Shown here: positions 1-7,847 of the stretch, in pieces | Layout: every line of letters begins with the position of its first letter | Numbering within the stretch: position 1 is the first letter of the stretch | Source: Bacteroidales bacterium | GTDB lineage: Bacteria > Bacteroidota > Bacteroidia > Bacteroidales > P3 | Length of the DNA stretch: 61,817 nucleotides | Reading direction: 5' to 3' | Assembly (NCBI GenBank): GCA_017618625.1 | Contig: JAFZTV010000107.1 | Coordinates: 1 to 61,817, forward strand | The notes under the pieces: generated by a model | Database searches by the model: none | Seen by the model: only the letters and a program-made list of their open reading frames with translations | What the model was told of the DNA's origin: nothing | Made by a program: the position numbers and the translations under genes

Positions 1-118
1 CAACCTATCAACATAAAACCTATCAACATAAAACCTATCAACCTATCAACCTATCAACCTATCAACCTATCAACCTATCAACATAAAACATATCAACCTA
101 TCAACCTATCAACAAAAC
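1..118. repeat. Short-period spacer, CCTATCAA family
   Basis: Degenerate tandem DNA built from 8-mers of the type CCTATCAA, with interruptions of the form CATAAAA. It ends just before the agmatine deiminase start. The same wording (CATATCAA with CATAAAA) recurs at about 13385-13416, 26698-26735 and 49022-49040. It contains no gene. Confidence 0.9.
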
Positions 119-125
119 ACCTCCC

Positions 126-1145
126 GTGAACCATTTCCACATGCCCGCAGAATGGGCGAAACATAGAGCCACATGGCTCAGCTATCCTCACAACGAGAAT
201 TCGTGGCCGGGGAAAATCGAAACAATCTTTCCGTCGTACAACCTCTTCATCAAGACACTCGCCGAAGACGAGGAGGTGCATATCTCCGTGCTTGACCAGA
301 AGATGTCCGACGACGTGACGGCGGTGCTGAGAGGCATCGGTGCCGACATGAAGAACGTCTTCCTGCACCAGTTCAAAACCAACGATGCGTGGTGTCGTGA
401 CCACGGGCCGGCGTTCCTTGTCAACGAGCAGGGAAGATGTGCTGCGATGGTGAACTGGCGCTACAACGCCTGGGGCGGGAAATATCCTGCGGAGCTGGAC
501 AACGAGATACCGCGTCACATCCATTCGCTCTACCCCGACTTGCAGTTGCTCGACGCCGACATAGTCATGGAAGGCGGAAGTATTGACGTCAATGGGGTAG
601 GGGACCTGCTGACCACCACCTCGTGCCTGCTGAACGAGAACCGTAACCCGCAGTTGAACCAAAGTCAGATAGAAGACTATCTGTGCCGCTTCTACGGCGT
701 GCAGAACGTGATATGGCTGGGCGACGGCATCGTTGGCGACGACACCGACGGCCATGTCGATGACCTGTCGCGCTTTGTCGATGAGGACACCATAGTCACC
801 GCCGTCGAAGAAGACAAGTGGGACGAGAACTACAAGCCGCTGCAGGAGAACCTGAAGCTGCTCAACAGCTGCCGTCTTGCCAACGGGAAGCAGCCCACCG
901 TGGTGGAACTGCCGATGCCCGACGTGGTGACTTACGAGGACCAGCGGCTGCCTGCTTCGTATGCCAACTTCTATATTGCCAACGGCAAGGTCGTTTTCCC
1001 GACCTACAAATGTGTCACCGACACCCGTGCGGCATATATACTCGAAGACTGTTTCCCCGACAGGGAGATAATAGGAATCGACTCGACCGACATTATCTGG
1101 GGCTTGGGCAGCTTCCACTGCCTCTCTCAGCAGATGCCAGAGTGA
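126..1145 (+). CDS. aguA: Agmatine deiminase (peptidylarginine deiminase-like)
   Basis: A 339-residue protein of the PAD_porph/agmatine deiminase family, which hydrolyses agmatine to N-carbamoylputrescine and ammonia. The family hallmarks are visible: an N-terminal PAEW segment, the WCRDHGP motif near residue 90, the DTDGHVDD motif near residue 205 and the C-terminal catalytic cysteine in GSFHCLS. The frame opens with GTG at 126; an in-frame ATG at 141 is an alternative and begins right at the conserved PAEW. No partner N-carbamoylputrescine amidohydrolase lies downstream, where only repeats and a divergent gene follow, so the partner would have to be elsewhere. Carbamate kinase and a carbamoyltransferase lie about 2.3-4.8 kb away on the other strand, which suggests a shared role in guanidino-nitrogen use. 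Confidence 0.93.
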   Translation: MNHFHMPAEWAKHRATWLSYPHNENSWPGKIETIFPSYNLFIKTLAEDEEVHISVLDQKMSDDVTAVLRGIGADMKNVFLHQFKTNDAWCRDHGPAFLVNEQGRCAAMVNWRYNAWGGKYPAELDNEIPRHIHSLYPDLQLLDADIVMEGGSIDVNGVGDLLTTTSCLLNENRNPQLNQSQIEDYLCRFYGVQNVIWLGDGIVGDDTDGHVDDLSRFVDEDTIVTAVEEDKWDENYKPLQENLKLLNSCRLANGKQPTVVELPMPDVVTYEDQRLPASYANFYIANGKVVFPTYKCVTDTRAAYILEDCFPDREIIGIDSTDIIWGLGSFHCLSQQMPE

Positions 1146-1210
1146 AATCTTGAGTCTTGAATCTTGCGTTTTGAGTCCCAAGTTTCAAGTGGTCAGCAAA
1201 AAACATTTGT
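1146..1210. repeat. Heptad spacer, AGTTTCAAG family
   Basis: Starts immediately after the aguA stop. Phrases such as TTGAGTC, TTGAATC and AAGTTTC follow each other with a period of about 7. The same family appears at 15920-15945, 17100-17125, 21960-21975, 24595-24635, 26785-26803, 44940-45000 and 52612-52665. Confidence 0.75.
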
Positions 1211-1434
1211 CTAATCACTAATCACAAATCACTAATCACTAGTCACTAATCACTAGTCACTAATCACTAATCACTAATCACTAATCACTAGTCACTAATC
1301 ACTAATCACTAATCACTAATCACTAGTCACTAATCACTAATCACTAATCACTAATCACTAATCACTAATCACAAGTCACTAATCACAAGTCACTAATCAC
1401 TAGTCACTAATCACTAATCACTAGTCACTAATCA
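1211..1434. repeat. Perfect-register heptad array (CTAATCA)32
   Basis: Exactly 32 consecutive 7-bp units without an indel: 23 CTAATCA, 6 CTAGTCA, 2 CAAGTCA and 1 CAAATCA. Substitutions occur only at unit positions 2 (T to A) and 4 (A to G). The last unit supplies the TGA stop codon of the leftward DUF2490 gene. This is not a CRISPR array, since there are no spacers. Confidence 0.97.
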
Positions 1435-2094
1435 CAACTTCAACCCATATCCAACGCCGAGTATATGGTCTTGGCGGTTGGTGCCGTTGTTGAGGCCGAA
1501 CATGTAGAAGAGGTCGAGCGACGACCCTTTGCCGAGGTTGATGTTGGTGCCCACGAAGTTGTGCATCATCGTCCAGTGTTTGTTCACATAGAGCTCGCAG
1601 GCGAGATAAGGCGAGAATCGTGTGTCGCCGATATGGTATTTTACCGTCAGCTTGGGACGCAGCAACCACGACCACTTGTCGTTCTCCGGAGCGTATGCTA
1701 CGATGAAGCGTTCTCGCAGACTTACGGTCAATCCTGAACGCGAGAGGCTTTCGGTGGCGTCGAAAAGAATACGGTGCTGATATACTGTCGGTTTCTTGAA
1801 ATAGTCGTAGTAGAGGTTGAATCGCAGCCACTTGGTGGCTTTGAATCCTACGTATGGACGCACAAACCAGAGGTTCGTCTGGCGCGAGAGGTCGCGGCTG
1901 CGGTATTCGAACCGCACACCAGCCGACCAACGGGACGGCTGCTTCTGCTCGGAAGTGTCGTTGACCCGCTGTTTGAAAGTATATGACATATCTACCGACC
2001 CCCAGATGCCGAAGTCGTTGTCACACTCTTGTTGTGCAAGAGCTACCATCGGCAAAAGAATCGTCAGTAGAAATATGATGCCCTTAGTCTTCAA
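1432..2094 (-). CDS. DUF2490 family outer-membrane protein
   Basis: A 220-residue protein with an N-terminal signal peptide (hydrophobic residues 5-20, cleavage likely after ALAQ) followed by alternating aromatic/polar strands that end in YGLKL, the pattern of a small outer-membrane beta-barrel. Segments such as FRLRERF-like amphipathic strands and the W..GVRFEYRS stretch fit DUF2490, a Bacteroidota family of unknown function. The start is TTG at 2094, since the nearby ATG is out of frame. The stop codon lies within the last unit of the CTAATCA array. The function is not known. Confidence 0.75.
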   Translation of the reverse strand: MKTKGIIFLLTILLPMVALAQQECDNDFGIWGSVDMSYTFKQRVNDTSEQKQPSRWSAGVRFEYRSRDLSRQTNLWFVRPYVGFKATKWLRFNLYYDYFKKPTVYQHRILFDATESLSRSGLTVSLRERFIVAYAPENDKWSWLLRPKLTVKYHIGDTRFSPYLACELYVNKHWTMMHNFVGTNINLGKGSSLDLFYMFGLNNGTNRQDHILGVGYGLKL

Positions 2095-2119
2095 TTTTCA
2101 TTTACCTGAATGACTGTAC

Positions 2120-3313
2120 CTACACAGCCAGGAGGACGAGCAGCTGTGCTGAGAATATTCTAAGAAACATGGTTAGAGGGTAAACCGTAGCATAGCCCAT
2201 ATTTGGCAGTTTGCAGCCGTCGGGGGCTACGGTATTGGCGAAAGCCAGCGTTGGCGGGTCGGTGTGGCTACCACCGATATAACCCATCAGGGTATAGTAG
2301 TTCAGTTTGAGAACTAATCGACCAAAGGTGGCCACTATAAGAGGTGGTACCATAGTGATGATAACACCATAGACAACCCACATATAGTGTACTTGAACCG
2401 TTTCTATGAATTTGCCACCCGCTCCGAGTCCTACGCCAGCGAGGAAGAGGGCAATGCCCACCTCTCTAAGCATGTGTACGCCTTGTCCATCGGTAAAGTC
2501 GGTACCGAACCACTCCTTCTTCACACCTAGCCAGCCGGCAAGGATAGCCACAACCAAAGGACCTCCGGCCAAACCGAGTTTCACAGGAGCTTTCATTCCG
2601 ACTGGTATGGGAATGGAACCAAGCAATATGCCTAGTGCTATGATGACAAATATGGGGATGAGAGGATTGAGGGAGCGGCTCTTGACTTTTTCTTTGACTG
2701 CCGACGGCTGTCCGCTGACTGCTTCAACTGTCGGTTCTTTCTTGAGGTCGATCCGGCAGAGCGGACGCAGTAAGATGCAGCTCACAATCATACCTACCAC
2801 CGCCAGCGGGTAGGCCACCGCGTAGCCGGCGGCCAGCCGGTCGGACGCTCCGTCGATGCCGAGGTCGCCTACGGCTTGCTGTGCAGCGGACAGGCCAGGT
2901 GTGTTGGTTATGGCTCCGGTATAGACCCCAGCCATATCAGCGAGATTTTCGCCCGAAAGTTTGGCTATTATAACTGTTATCAATACACCGAGCACCACAC
3001 CCGTGAGTGCCATAAGGTTCATTGCAAGTCCACCGCTTTTGAATGAATTGAAGAACCCTGGACCTACCTGCAAGCCAACTCCGGTGACGAAGAGTATTAA
3101 GCCGAACTCTTTGACTATATGCAGCATGTCGTGGTTGAGGGTTATGCCCAATGCGCTTATGGCGATTCCGATAAAAAGCACCCAGGTAATACCCAGGGTT
3201 ATGCCTTTGATTTTGATTTTTCCCAGCATCAGTCCCGCGAAGATGGATATCGCGAGATAGATGATAGTGGGGGCAATCCCTTCTCCGGTAAAAAGTTTTA
3301 CGATCCAATCCAT
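2120..3313 (-). CDS. YidE/YbjL (AAE)-type membrane transporter lacking RCK_C domains
   Basis: A 397-residue integral membrane protein with two repeated hydrophobic halves (about residues 10-190 and 215-397), each with the glycine-rich GVGL(Q/G)xGxxF and GxxTNTPGLSAA / GGSHTDPPTLAFAN signatures of the aspartate:alanine exchanger/YidE superfamily. Usual members are about 550 residues because two cytoplasmic RCK_C (TrkA_C) domains separate the halves. Here only a short charged linker of about 30 residues is present. That linker is encoded by heptad-repeat DNA (2693-2735, GCTGACT-like units). Its position between aguA and the ornithine carbamoyltransferase/carbamate kinase genes suggests amino-acid exchange such as a precursor/product antiport, but the substrate is not shown by the sequence. 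Confidence 0.82.
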   Translation of the reverse strand: MDWIVKLFTGEGIAPTIIYLAISIFAGLMLGKIKIKGITLGITWVLFIGIAISALGITLNHDMLHIVKEFGLILFVTGVGLQVGPGFFNSFKSGGLAMNLMALTGVVLGVLITVIIAKLSGENLADMAGVYTGAITNTPGLSAAQQAVGDLGIDGASDRLAAGYAVAYPLAVVGMIVSCILLRPLCRIDLKKEPTVEAVSGQPSAVKEKVKSRSLNPLIPIFVIIALGILLGSIPIPVGMKAPVKLGLAGGPLVVAILAGWLGVKKEWFGTDFTDGQGVHMLREVGIALFLAGVGLGAGGKFIETVQVHYMWVVYGVIITMVPPLIVATFGRLVLKLNYYTLMGYIGGSHTDPPTLAFANTVAPDGCKLPNMGYATVYPLTMFLRIFSAQLLVLLAV

Positions 3314-3341
3314 AGTTCTTTTATTTGGAATTTTCCACAGT

Positions 3342-3375
3342 AAAGGGGCATTCTTATCAGGAACGCCCCCTTTTT
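3342..3375. terminator. Bidirectional hairpin after argF
   Basis: The stem GGGGC (3345-3349) pairs with GCCCC (3365-3369), extended by TTC/GAA across one mismatch, with loop TTATCAG. It is flanked by A- and T-rich runs. It lies between argF and the downstream transporter gene on the minus strand, so it probably separates the two transcripts. Confidence 0.7.
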
Positions 3376-3460
3376 ATTGAAAGTTGTGTCGTGTTATTGT
3401 TCTATATACTGAGTAGTCGGTTGCATGCACAATAACACGTTCACACAATCAGGTATGGTT

Positions 3461-4462
3461 TTAGTCGCCCAATGTGGCAACCATGACGGCCTTGATGGTG
3501 TGCATGCGGTTCTCGGCCTCGTCGAAGACGATGCTGTTCTCGCTCTCGAACACCTCCTCGGTCACCTCGATGCCGTCCAAACCGAATTTCTCGTGGACGT
3601 CGCGTCCAACCTGGGTCTCAAGGTTGTGGTAAGCCGGCAGGCAGTGCATGAATTTGCAGTTTTTGTTGCCGGTGTTCTTCATCATCTTGGCGTTCACCTG
3701 GTAGGGTTTCAGCAAGGCGATGCGCTCTTTCCATACCTTCTCGGGCTCACCCATCGACACCCAAACGTCGGTGTAGATGAAGTCGCAGCCTTTCACGCCC
3801 TTCACCGGGTCGTCGGTGACGGTCACCTTGGCGCCGGTTTCCTTGGCTATCTCCTGGCATTTCTTGATGAGGTCTTTTGCGGGCTGGAGTTTCTTGGGGG
3901 CGATGATGCGGACATCCATACCCATCTTGGCTCCGCCGACCATGAGGCTGTTGCCCATGTTGAAGCGGGCGTCGCCAACGTATGCGAAGGTCACCTCGTT
4001 GAGGGGTTTGCCGGCATGCTCCTGCATGGTGAGGAAGTCGGCGAGAATCTGTGTGGGGTGAGCTTCGTTGGTGAGGCCGTTCCACACGGGTACGCCGGCG
4101 TATGCGGCGAGCTCTTCAACGGTCTCCTGTTTGAAACCGCGGTATTCGATACCGTCGTACATGCGACCAAGCACGCGGGCGGTGTCTTTCATGCTCTCTT
4201 TCACGCCGATCTGGCTGCCGGTGGGACCGAGATAGGTGACGTGGGCACCCTGGTCTTTGGCGGCCACCTCAAAAGCGCAGCGTGTGCGGGTTGAGGTCTT
4301 CTCGAATATGAGGGCAATGTTCTTGCCGGTCATCGTGGGCTGCTCGCAGCCAGCATATTTGGCGCGTTTCAGGTCGCGGGCCAGGTCGAGCAGATAGTTT
4401 AACTCCTTCGGGCTGAAGTCTAAAATCTTCAGGAAGTTACGGTTTCTTAAATTGTAAGCCAT
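3461..4462 (-). CDS. argF: Ornithine carbamoyltransferase
   Basis: A 333-residue cytosolic transferase that interconverts ornithine plus carbamoyl phosphate with citrulline. It shows the carbamoyl-phosphate motif STRTR at residues 57-61, the HCLP motif in [10 protein letters not shown] near residue 270 and the SMG ornithine-binding loop (VSMGEP), which argues against a putrescine carbamoyltransferase. The closeness to carbamate kinase suggests the catabolic direction (arcB-like), in which citrulline is split to make carbamoyl phosphate and then ATP, but an anabolic role cannot be excluded. No arginine deiminase gene is in the window. Spacers on both sides hold short-period DNA. Confidence 0.93.
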   Translation of the reverse strand: MAYNLRNRNFLKILDFSPKELNYLLDLARDLKRAKYAGCEQPTMTGKNIALIFEKTSTRTRCAFEVAAKDQGAHVTYLGPTGSQIGVKESMKDTARVLGRMYDGIEYRGFKQETVEELAAYAGVPVWNGLTNEAHPTQILADFLTMQEHAGKPLNEVTFAYVGDARFNMGNSLMVGGAKMGMDVRIIAPKKLQPAKDLIKKCQEIAKETGAKVTVTDDPVKGVKGCDFIYTDVWVSMGEPEKVWKERIALLKPYQVNAKMMKNTGNKNCKFMHCLPAYHNLETQVGRDVHEKFGLDGIEVTEEVFESENSIVFDEAENRMHTIKAVMVATLGD

Positions 4463-4600
4463 GATAAGTTAATTTTGAATATTGAATATTGAATTATGAA
4501 TTAATTGTCGGGGGTGATTTAATTTTGAATTTTGAAATTAATTATGCGATTTTGTAAGTGCTGTTATGCTTTTGAATTATGAAATTTGAAGTGATTCCTT
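4463..4600. repeat. Heptad spacer, TTGAATA/AATTTTG family (copy 1)
   Basis: Period-7 DNA of the type TTGAATA TTGAATA TTGAATT, then AATTTTG AATTTTG. It continues as ATTATGAAATTTGAAG into the 3' end of the four-helix-bundle gene, whose stop codon lies inside it. Confidence 0.85.
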
Positions 4601-4933
4601 TTTCTTTCGGATTACCGTCACAAGAATTTTGATTATTTCTTCTGTCTGGTAGTTGAGCTTTTTGAACATTTCTTTATCGATGTATTCTGATTCATTCAGT
4701 AGTTCAAGCCAATATTGGGTTTCTTCGGCTTCTTTAAGGGCTATCGACCATTTACTGATTAAATCGGCATCACTTTGTGGACGTTTACCTTCTCTTATGT
4801 TTGCTCCGATGCTTGTACCGCTGCGAAGTATTTGGTTAGATAATGCATATTCTTTCTTTTCTGTCAGGAACCTGTTCAGCTGAATAATATCCAACGCCAA
4901 CCTTTTACTTTTCGAATACAGTGGATTGTCCAT
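4577..4933 (-). CDS. Four-helix-bundle protein (23S rRNA IVP / Avd-like family)
   Basis: A 118-residue, all-helical protein matching the TIGR02436/PF05635 pattern: SKxLALDIIQL at the N-terminus, SNQILRSGTSIGANIREG in the middle (residues 37-52) and a helical KEAEETQYWLELL segment. Members were first seen inside intervening sequences of 23S rRNA genes and occur widely as free genes; the family also includes Avd of diversity-generating retroelements, but no reverse transcriptase is nearby. The gene is AT-richer than its neighbours and is bracketed on both sides by the same AAAATTC-type heptad arrays. Its last residues (KESLQIS) and stop codon are encoded by that repeat. It interrupts what would otherwise be an argF-arcC pair, suggesting later insertion. 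Confidence 0.88.
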   Translation of the reverse strand: MDNPLYSKSKRLALDIIQLNRFLTEKKEYALSNQILRSGTSIGANIREGKRPQSDADLISKWSIALKEAEETQYWLELLNESEYIDKEMFKKLNYQTEEIIKILVTVIRKKKESLQIS

Positions 4934-4975
4934 CCTTCTTCAAAATTCAAAATTCAAAATTCGAAATTCGCATTG
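4934..4975. repeat. Heptad spacer, AAAATTC family (copy 2)
   Basis: Units AAAATTC AAAATTC AAAATTC GAAATTC in register, upstream of the four-helix-bundle gene. This is the complementary wording of the array on the gene's other side. Confidence 0.92.
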
Positions 4976-4995
4976 TGCGTTTAGCGCACAATCCT
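4973..4995 (-). other. Hairpin overlapping the arcC stop codon
   Basis: ATTGTGCG and CGCACAAT form a perfect 8-bp inverted repeat with loop TTTAG. The TAA stop of carbamate kinase is in the loop region. There is no T-run, so an RNA-stability or stop-proximal role is more likely than intrinsic termination. Confidence 0.6.
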
Positions 4996-5916
4996 CGTTC
5001 CGCAGTTGGGGTTGTCCAGTTGGCCGGCTTCGGTGATGATGCACTCTTTGCCGCCGTTTTCGACGAACATGATGGCAGCTCTAACCTTCGGTGCCATCGA
5101 GCCTTCTGCAAACTGTCCCTCTTCGAGGTATTTCTTGGCTTCGGCGATAGTGATGGTGTCCAGCGCTTTCTCGTTCTCCTTGCGGAAGTTGATGTAAACC
5201 TTCGGCACGTCGGTGAGGATATAGAACTCGTCGGCGCCAATCTGCACGGCGCAGAGTGCCGATGCGAGGTCTTTGTCGATGACCGCCTCGACGCCCTTCA
5301 CATAGTCGCTCTCCTCAACCACAGGTATTCCGCCGCCGCCTACGGTGACGACGATGTTGCCGGCGGTGGCCAGCTGTTTCACTATCTTGATGTTGTTGAT
5401 GCGTGTGGGTTTGGGCGATGCCACCACCTTGCGCCAGCCGCGCCCTTTGGGGTCTTCCTTATAGACGGCTCCGGTACTCTTGGCCAGTTCTTCTGCCTCC
5501 TCTTTGGTGTAGTATGGGCCCACCGGCTTCGTGGGGTTCTGGAACATCGGGTCGAGTTTGTTCACGGCCACCTGGGTGACCAGCGTCACCACGTCGCGCT
5601 GTATGTCGTGGCGCGCCATCACGTTGCGCAATCCCATCTCAATCATATAGGCGATAGAGCCCTGGGTTTCGGCCACACAGAAGTCCATAGGCATAGCCTC
5701 GATTCCGGCACGTTTGCCTTCTTCGTGCTGCAGCATCACGTTGCCCACCTGAGGGCCGTTGCCGTGACCGATGACGATATTGTAGTTGCGTTTGAGTAGG
5801 TTGTATAAGCTTTCGCAAGTCTGCTCCACGTTCGAGAGCTGTTCTTGATAGGTGCCTTTCTGTCCGCTGCGCAGAAGTGCGTTTCCGCCGAAGGCCACCA
5901 CTGCAAGTTTTCTCAT
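4981..5916 (-). CDS. arcC: Carbamate kinase
   Basis: A 311-residue amino-acid kinase-fold enzyme that makes ATP from carbamoyl phosphate and ADP. It begins with VVAFGGNALL (residues 6-15), has IGHGNGPQVGN near residue 50 and TVGGGGIPV near residue 215, all typical of carbamate kinase, and the normal family length. It has its own TATCTTTG promoter at 5982-5989. With the carbamoyltransferase downstream it would form the ATP-yielding half of citrulline (or carbamoylputrescine) breakdown. The ATG at 5916 is the natural start. Confidence 0.96.
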   Translation of the reverse strand: MRKLAVVAFGGNALLRSGQKGTYQEQLSNVEQTCESLYNLLKRNYNIVIGHGNGPQVGNVMLQHEEGKRAGIEAMPMDFCVAETQGSIAYMIEMGLRNVMARHDIQRDVVTLVTQVAVNKLDPMFQNPTKPVGPYYTKEEAEELAKSTGAVYKEDPKGRGWRKVVASPKPTRINNIKIVKQLATAGNIVVTVGGGGIPVVEESDYVKGVEAVIDKDLASALCAVQIGADEFYILTDVPKVYINFRKENEKALDTITIAEAKKYLEEGQFAEGSMAPKVRAAIMFVENGGKECIITEAGQLDNPNCGTRIVR

Positions 5917-5959
5917 TTCTTAGTATTGTAATAAGTTATTTATCAATTAATTAAACACA

Positions 5960-5974
5960 ACAGCGAGTCGCTGT
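5960..5974. other. Small inverted repeat in the arcC leader
   Basis: ACAGCGA-G-TCGCTGT, a perfect 7-bp palindrome with a 1-nt centre, just downstream of the predicted promoter of arcC. It could be an operator or a leader hairpin. Its role is unknown. Confidence 0.5.
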
Positions 5975-5981
5975 AGGACTG

Positions 5982-5989
5982 CAAAGATA
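5982..5989 (-). promoter_or_regulatory. TATCTTTG promoter core of arcC
   Basis: The minus strand reads TATCTTTG, the Bacteroidota -7 element, about 66 nt upstream of the arcC ATG. Confidence 0.75.
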
Positions 5990-6122
5990 CGATATTAATT
6001 TATAATAAGCCATTCCCGCTGCCTTTTTCTTTTCAACGGGTGTGTGTATGGGTTGACAGACATACTTGTGTTCTCGTCTCACTGTCTTGATGACCTGTGG
6101 CTGCTTGGTTTGGCAGTTTGGC

Positions 6123-6587
6123 TCAGACCTCATCCTCGTTGTCGATGTTCTTTTTCTTCTTGAAATAAATCTCTATGCCCTTCAGCCCCCAGTTGATGAG
6201 TATAATCACGGCGGTGGCGATGAGTGCCTCTTTCCACATGCCGTAGCCGCATAGGCACCCTATGCCGGCGGAACACCAAATGGTGGCTGCCGAGCTGAGT
6301 CCGTGTATGGTGAGGCCGTTCTTCATTATCACGCCGGCGCCGAGGAAGCCTATGCCGGTTACCACCTGCGAAAGCACTCGGAGGTTGTCGTTGTTCACTG
6401 GCCCGCCGTTGGCCATTGCGGTCATGATGACCGACTCGGATATGAGGATGAAGATGCAGGCTCCGACGGACACTAGCGAGTTGGTGGTCAACCCCGCCTG
6501 ATGCTGCCGCAGCTCACGCTGGGTGCCGATTATGATGCCCGCCAAAAGTGCGCAGGCAAGTCTGAAAATGAAGGTACTGATAGGCAT
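6123..6587 (-). CDS. MgtC/SapB family membrane protein
   Basis: A 154-residue protein with about four or five transmembrane helices and the MgtC N-terminal signatures GIIIGTQRE, AGLTTNSLVSVGACIF and GIGFLGAGVIMK (residues about 18-100). It lacks the C-terminal soluble domain of the longer MgtC proteins. The family affects F1F0 ATPase and growth at low magnesium in some pathogens, but short forms in commensals are uncharacterised. It is preceded by a TAAATTTG promoter element and is transcribed alone. Confidence 0.88.
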   Translation of the reverse strand: MPISTFIFRLACALLAGIIIGTQRELRQHQAGLTTNSLVSVGACIFILISESVIMTAMANGGPVNNDNLRVLSQVVTGIGFLGAGVIMKNGLTIHGLSSAATIWCSAGIGCLCGYGMWKEALIATAVIILINWGLKGIEIYFKKKKNIDNEDEV

Positions 6588-6619
6588 AGTAATAAAAGTT
6601 ATTCAATGAATTCAGCTTG

Positions 6620-6627
6620 CAAATTTA
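6620..6627 (-). promoter_or_regulatory. TAAATTTG promoter core of the mgtC-like gene
   Basis: The minus strand reads TAAATTTG about 33 nt upstream of the ATG at 6587, in the short spacer behind the EamA gene. Confidence 0.6.
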
Positions 6628-6674
6628 CATCCAATTCACCGATTCTCAAATTCGGAATAAAAAATAATCGGATG

Positions 6675-7709
6675 TCAGACGAAAAACAAGCACACTCCTG
6701 CAACACTCACAACGGCGCCGATGACCTCGCGCACCGTCACCCTTTGATGGAACAGCCATGCCGCAGGCGCTATGATGAGCACTGGTGTCAGGGCGAAAAG
6801 TGTCTGGGCTATTCCCGTGGTGGTGTATTGCGTGGCCAGCAACGAAGCACTGACTCCCACAAACGGTCCGAACACCGTGGCTCCAAGCAGGCACCACATC
6901 GCACGGCGGTCGTGTGAAGCTCGGTTCAGCTTGGCTCGCCAGTCGCGGTTGAACAGCACCAGCAAGACGAAGAACCCCACCAATCCGACAGAGGCTCGTA
7001 TCATCGTGGCGGCAAAGGGTATGGAGAATTGGAGCGGTATGGGGAGCAACGCTCCATCCGGAGCTGCCGAAGGTTCCATACCAGCTGCCGTCAAGGCGTC
7101 GCTGTAATGTCCTAGCCCCATCTTGCTCAGCACCAGGCCGAACCCTTGGCAGATGCCCGCCATGCTGGCGAAGAATATCCCCTTCGCTGGTAGTTTGAGC
7201 TTTAAGGGAGAGTGTTTTTTATGCCTGGCGGAATTGGCGTAGGAGGGTGACAAGGGTTGTGGTGCTTCGCTTTCCGAACCGCCGCCGGAGAGGATGGACA
7301 TAGCTATGCCGCTGAGCGTCACCACCATGCCCACTATGGCCAGCCACCCCATCTGTTCGCCTAGTAGCAGACGTCCGGTGATGGCCGCCGTCGGTGCCGA
7401 AAGGGTCATAAACAACTGTCCGAACCGCGACCCGATGTAGATGTAGCCCTGCATCAGGCAGTAGTCGCCTATGACGTAGCCCACGACGCCGGAGAGCGCC
7501 AGCCACAGCCAGGTGCTGCCGTCGGCATATCGAGGCCACGGCTCGCCCAGCATCAGCCACAGGGTTACGGCAAGCAGCGCCAGCGACATGGTCATACGCA
7601 GCGTGTTGAGCGGCAGCGATCCCATGCGTTTCGACGCCACCTCGGCAAAAAGCGCCGTCGCCGTCCACGACACCGCCACTCCCAATGCGATAAATTCTCC
7701 GACAAACAT
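6675..7709 (-). CDS. EamA-type (DMT superfamily) transporter
   Basis: A protein of about 344 residues with ten predicted transmembrane helices in two EamA halves (residues about 5-145 and 175-344). The PT(A)AI and GE(Q/R)..W..xxGMVVTLSGI type loops at the end of the first half and LFALTPVLI in the second are typical of drug/metabolite transporters. ATG at 7709 is preferred over the in-frame TTG two codons upstream. The central linker (SARHKKHSPLKLKLPAKG) is unusually basic and may be partly repeat-derived. The substrate is unknown. Confidence 0.85.
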   Translation of the reverse strand: MFVGEFIALGVAVSWTATALFAEVASKRMGSLPLNTLRMTMSLALLAVTLWLMLGEPWPRYADGSTWLWLALSGVVGYVIGDYCLMQGYIYIGSRFGQLFMTLSAPTAAITGRLLLGEQMGWLAIVGMVVTLSGIAMSILSGGGSESEAPQPLSPSYANSARHKKHSPLKLKLPAKGIFFASMAGICQGFGLVLSKMGLGHYSDALTAAGMEPSAAPDGALLPIPLQFSIPFAATMIRASVGLVGFFVLLVLFNRDWRAKLNRASHDRRAMWCLLGATVFGPFVGVSASLLATQYTTTGIAQTLFALTPVLIIAPAAWLFHQRVTVREVIGAVVSVAGVCLFFV

Positions 7710-7847
7710 GCCCAACTAACGACGCCCTAATGTGGATTGTTAAACATTTTGGAAACAAAGGTTGACGATGGCAAATCGTCGAAAAAGAGGCAAAACCGCC
7801 TTATGCCCCAAGGCCTTTTCCGGATATAGCTGTTTCGACAGGGGATT

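Noticed and set aside
1211..1434. CRISPR array
   Set aside because: The repeat unit is only 7 bp, units are directly adjacent with no unique spacers, and no cas gene is near.
3425..4294. Rightward 289-codon frame opposite argF
   Set aside because: Argininosuccinate-free shadow of ornithine carbamoyltransferase: the minus-strand protein has all family motifs, and the plus-strand frame has none.
5951..6133. Small leftward protein between arcC and the mgtC-like gene
   Set aside because: It overlaps the arcC promoter and leader and the mgtC-like 3' end, has no recognisable motif, and its codon use is not coding-like.
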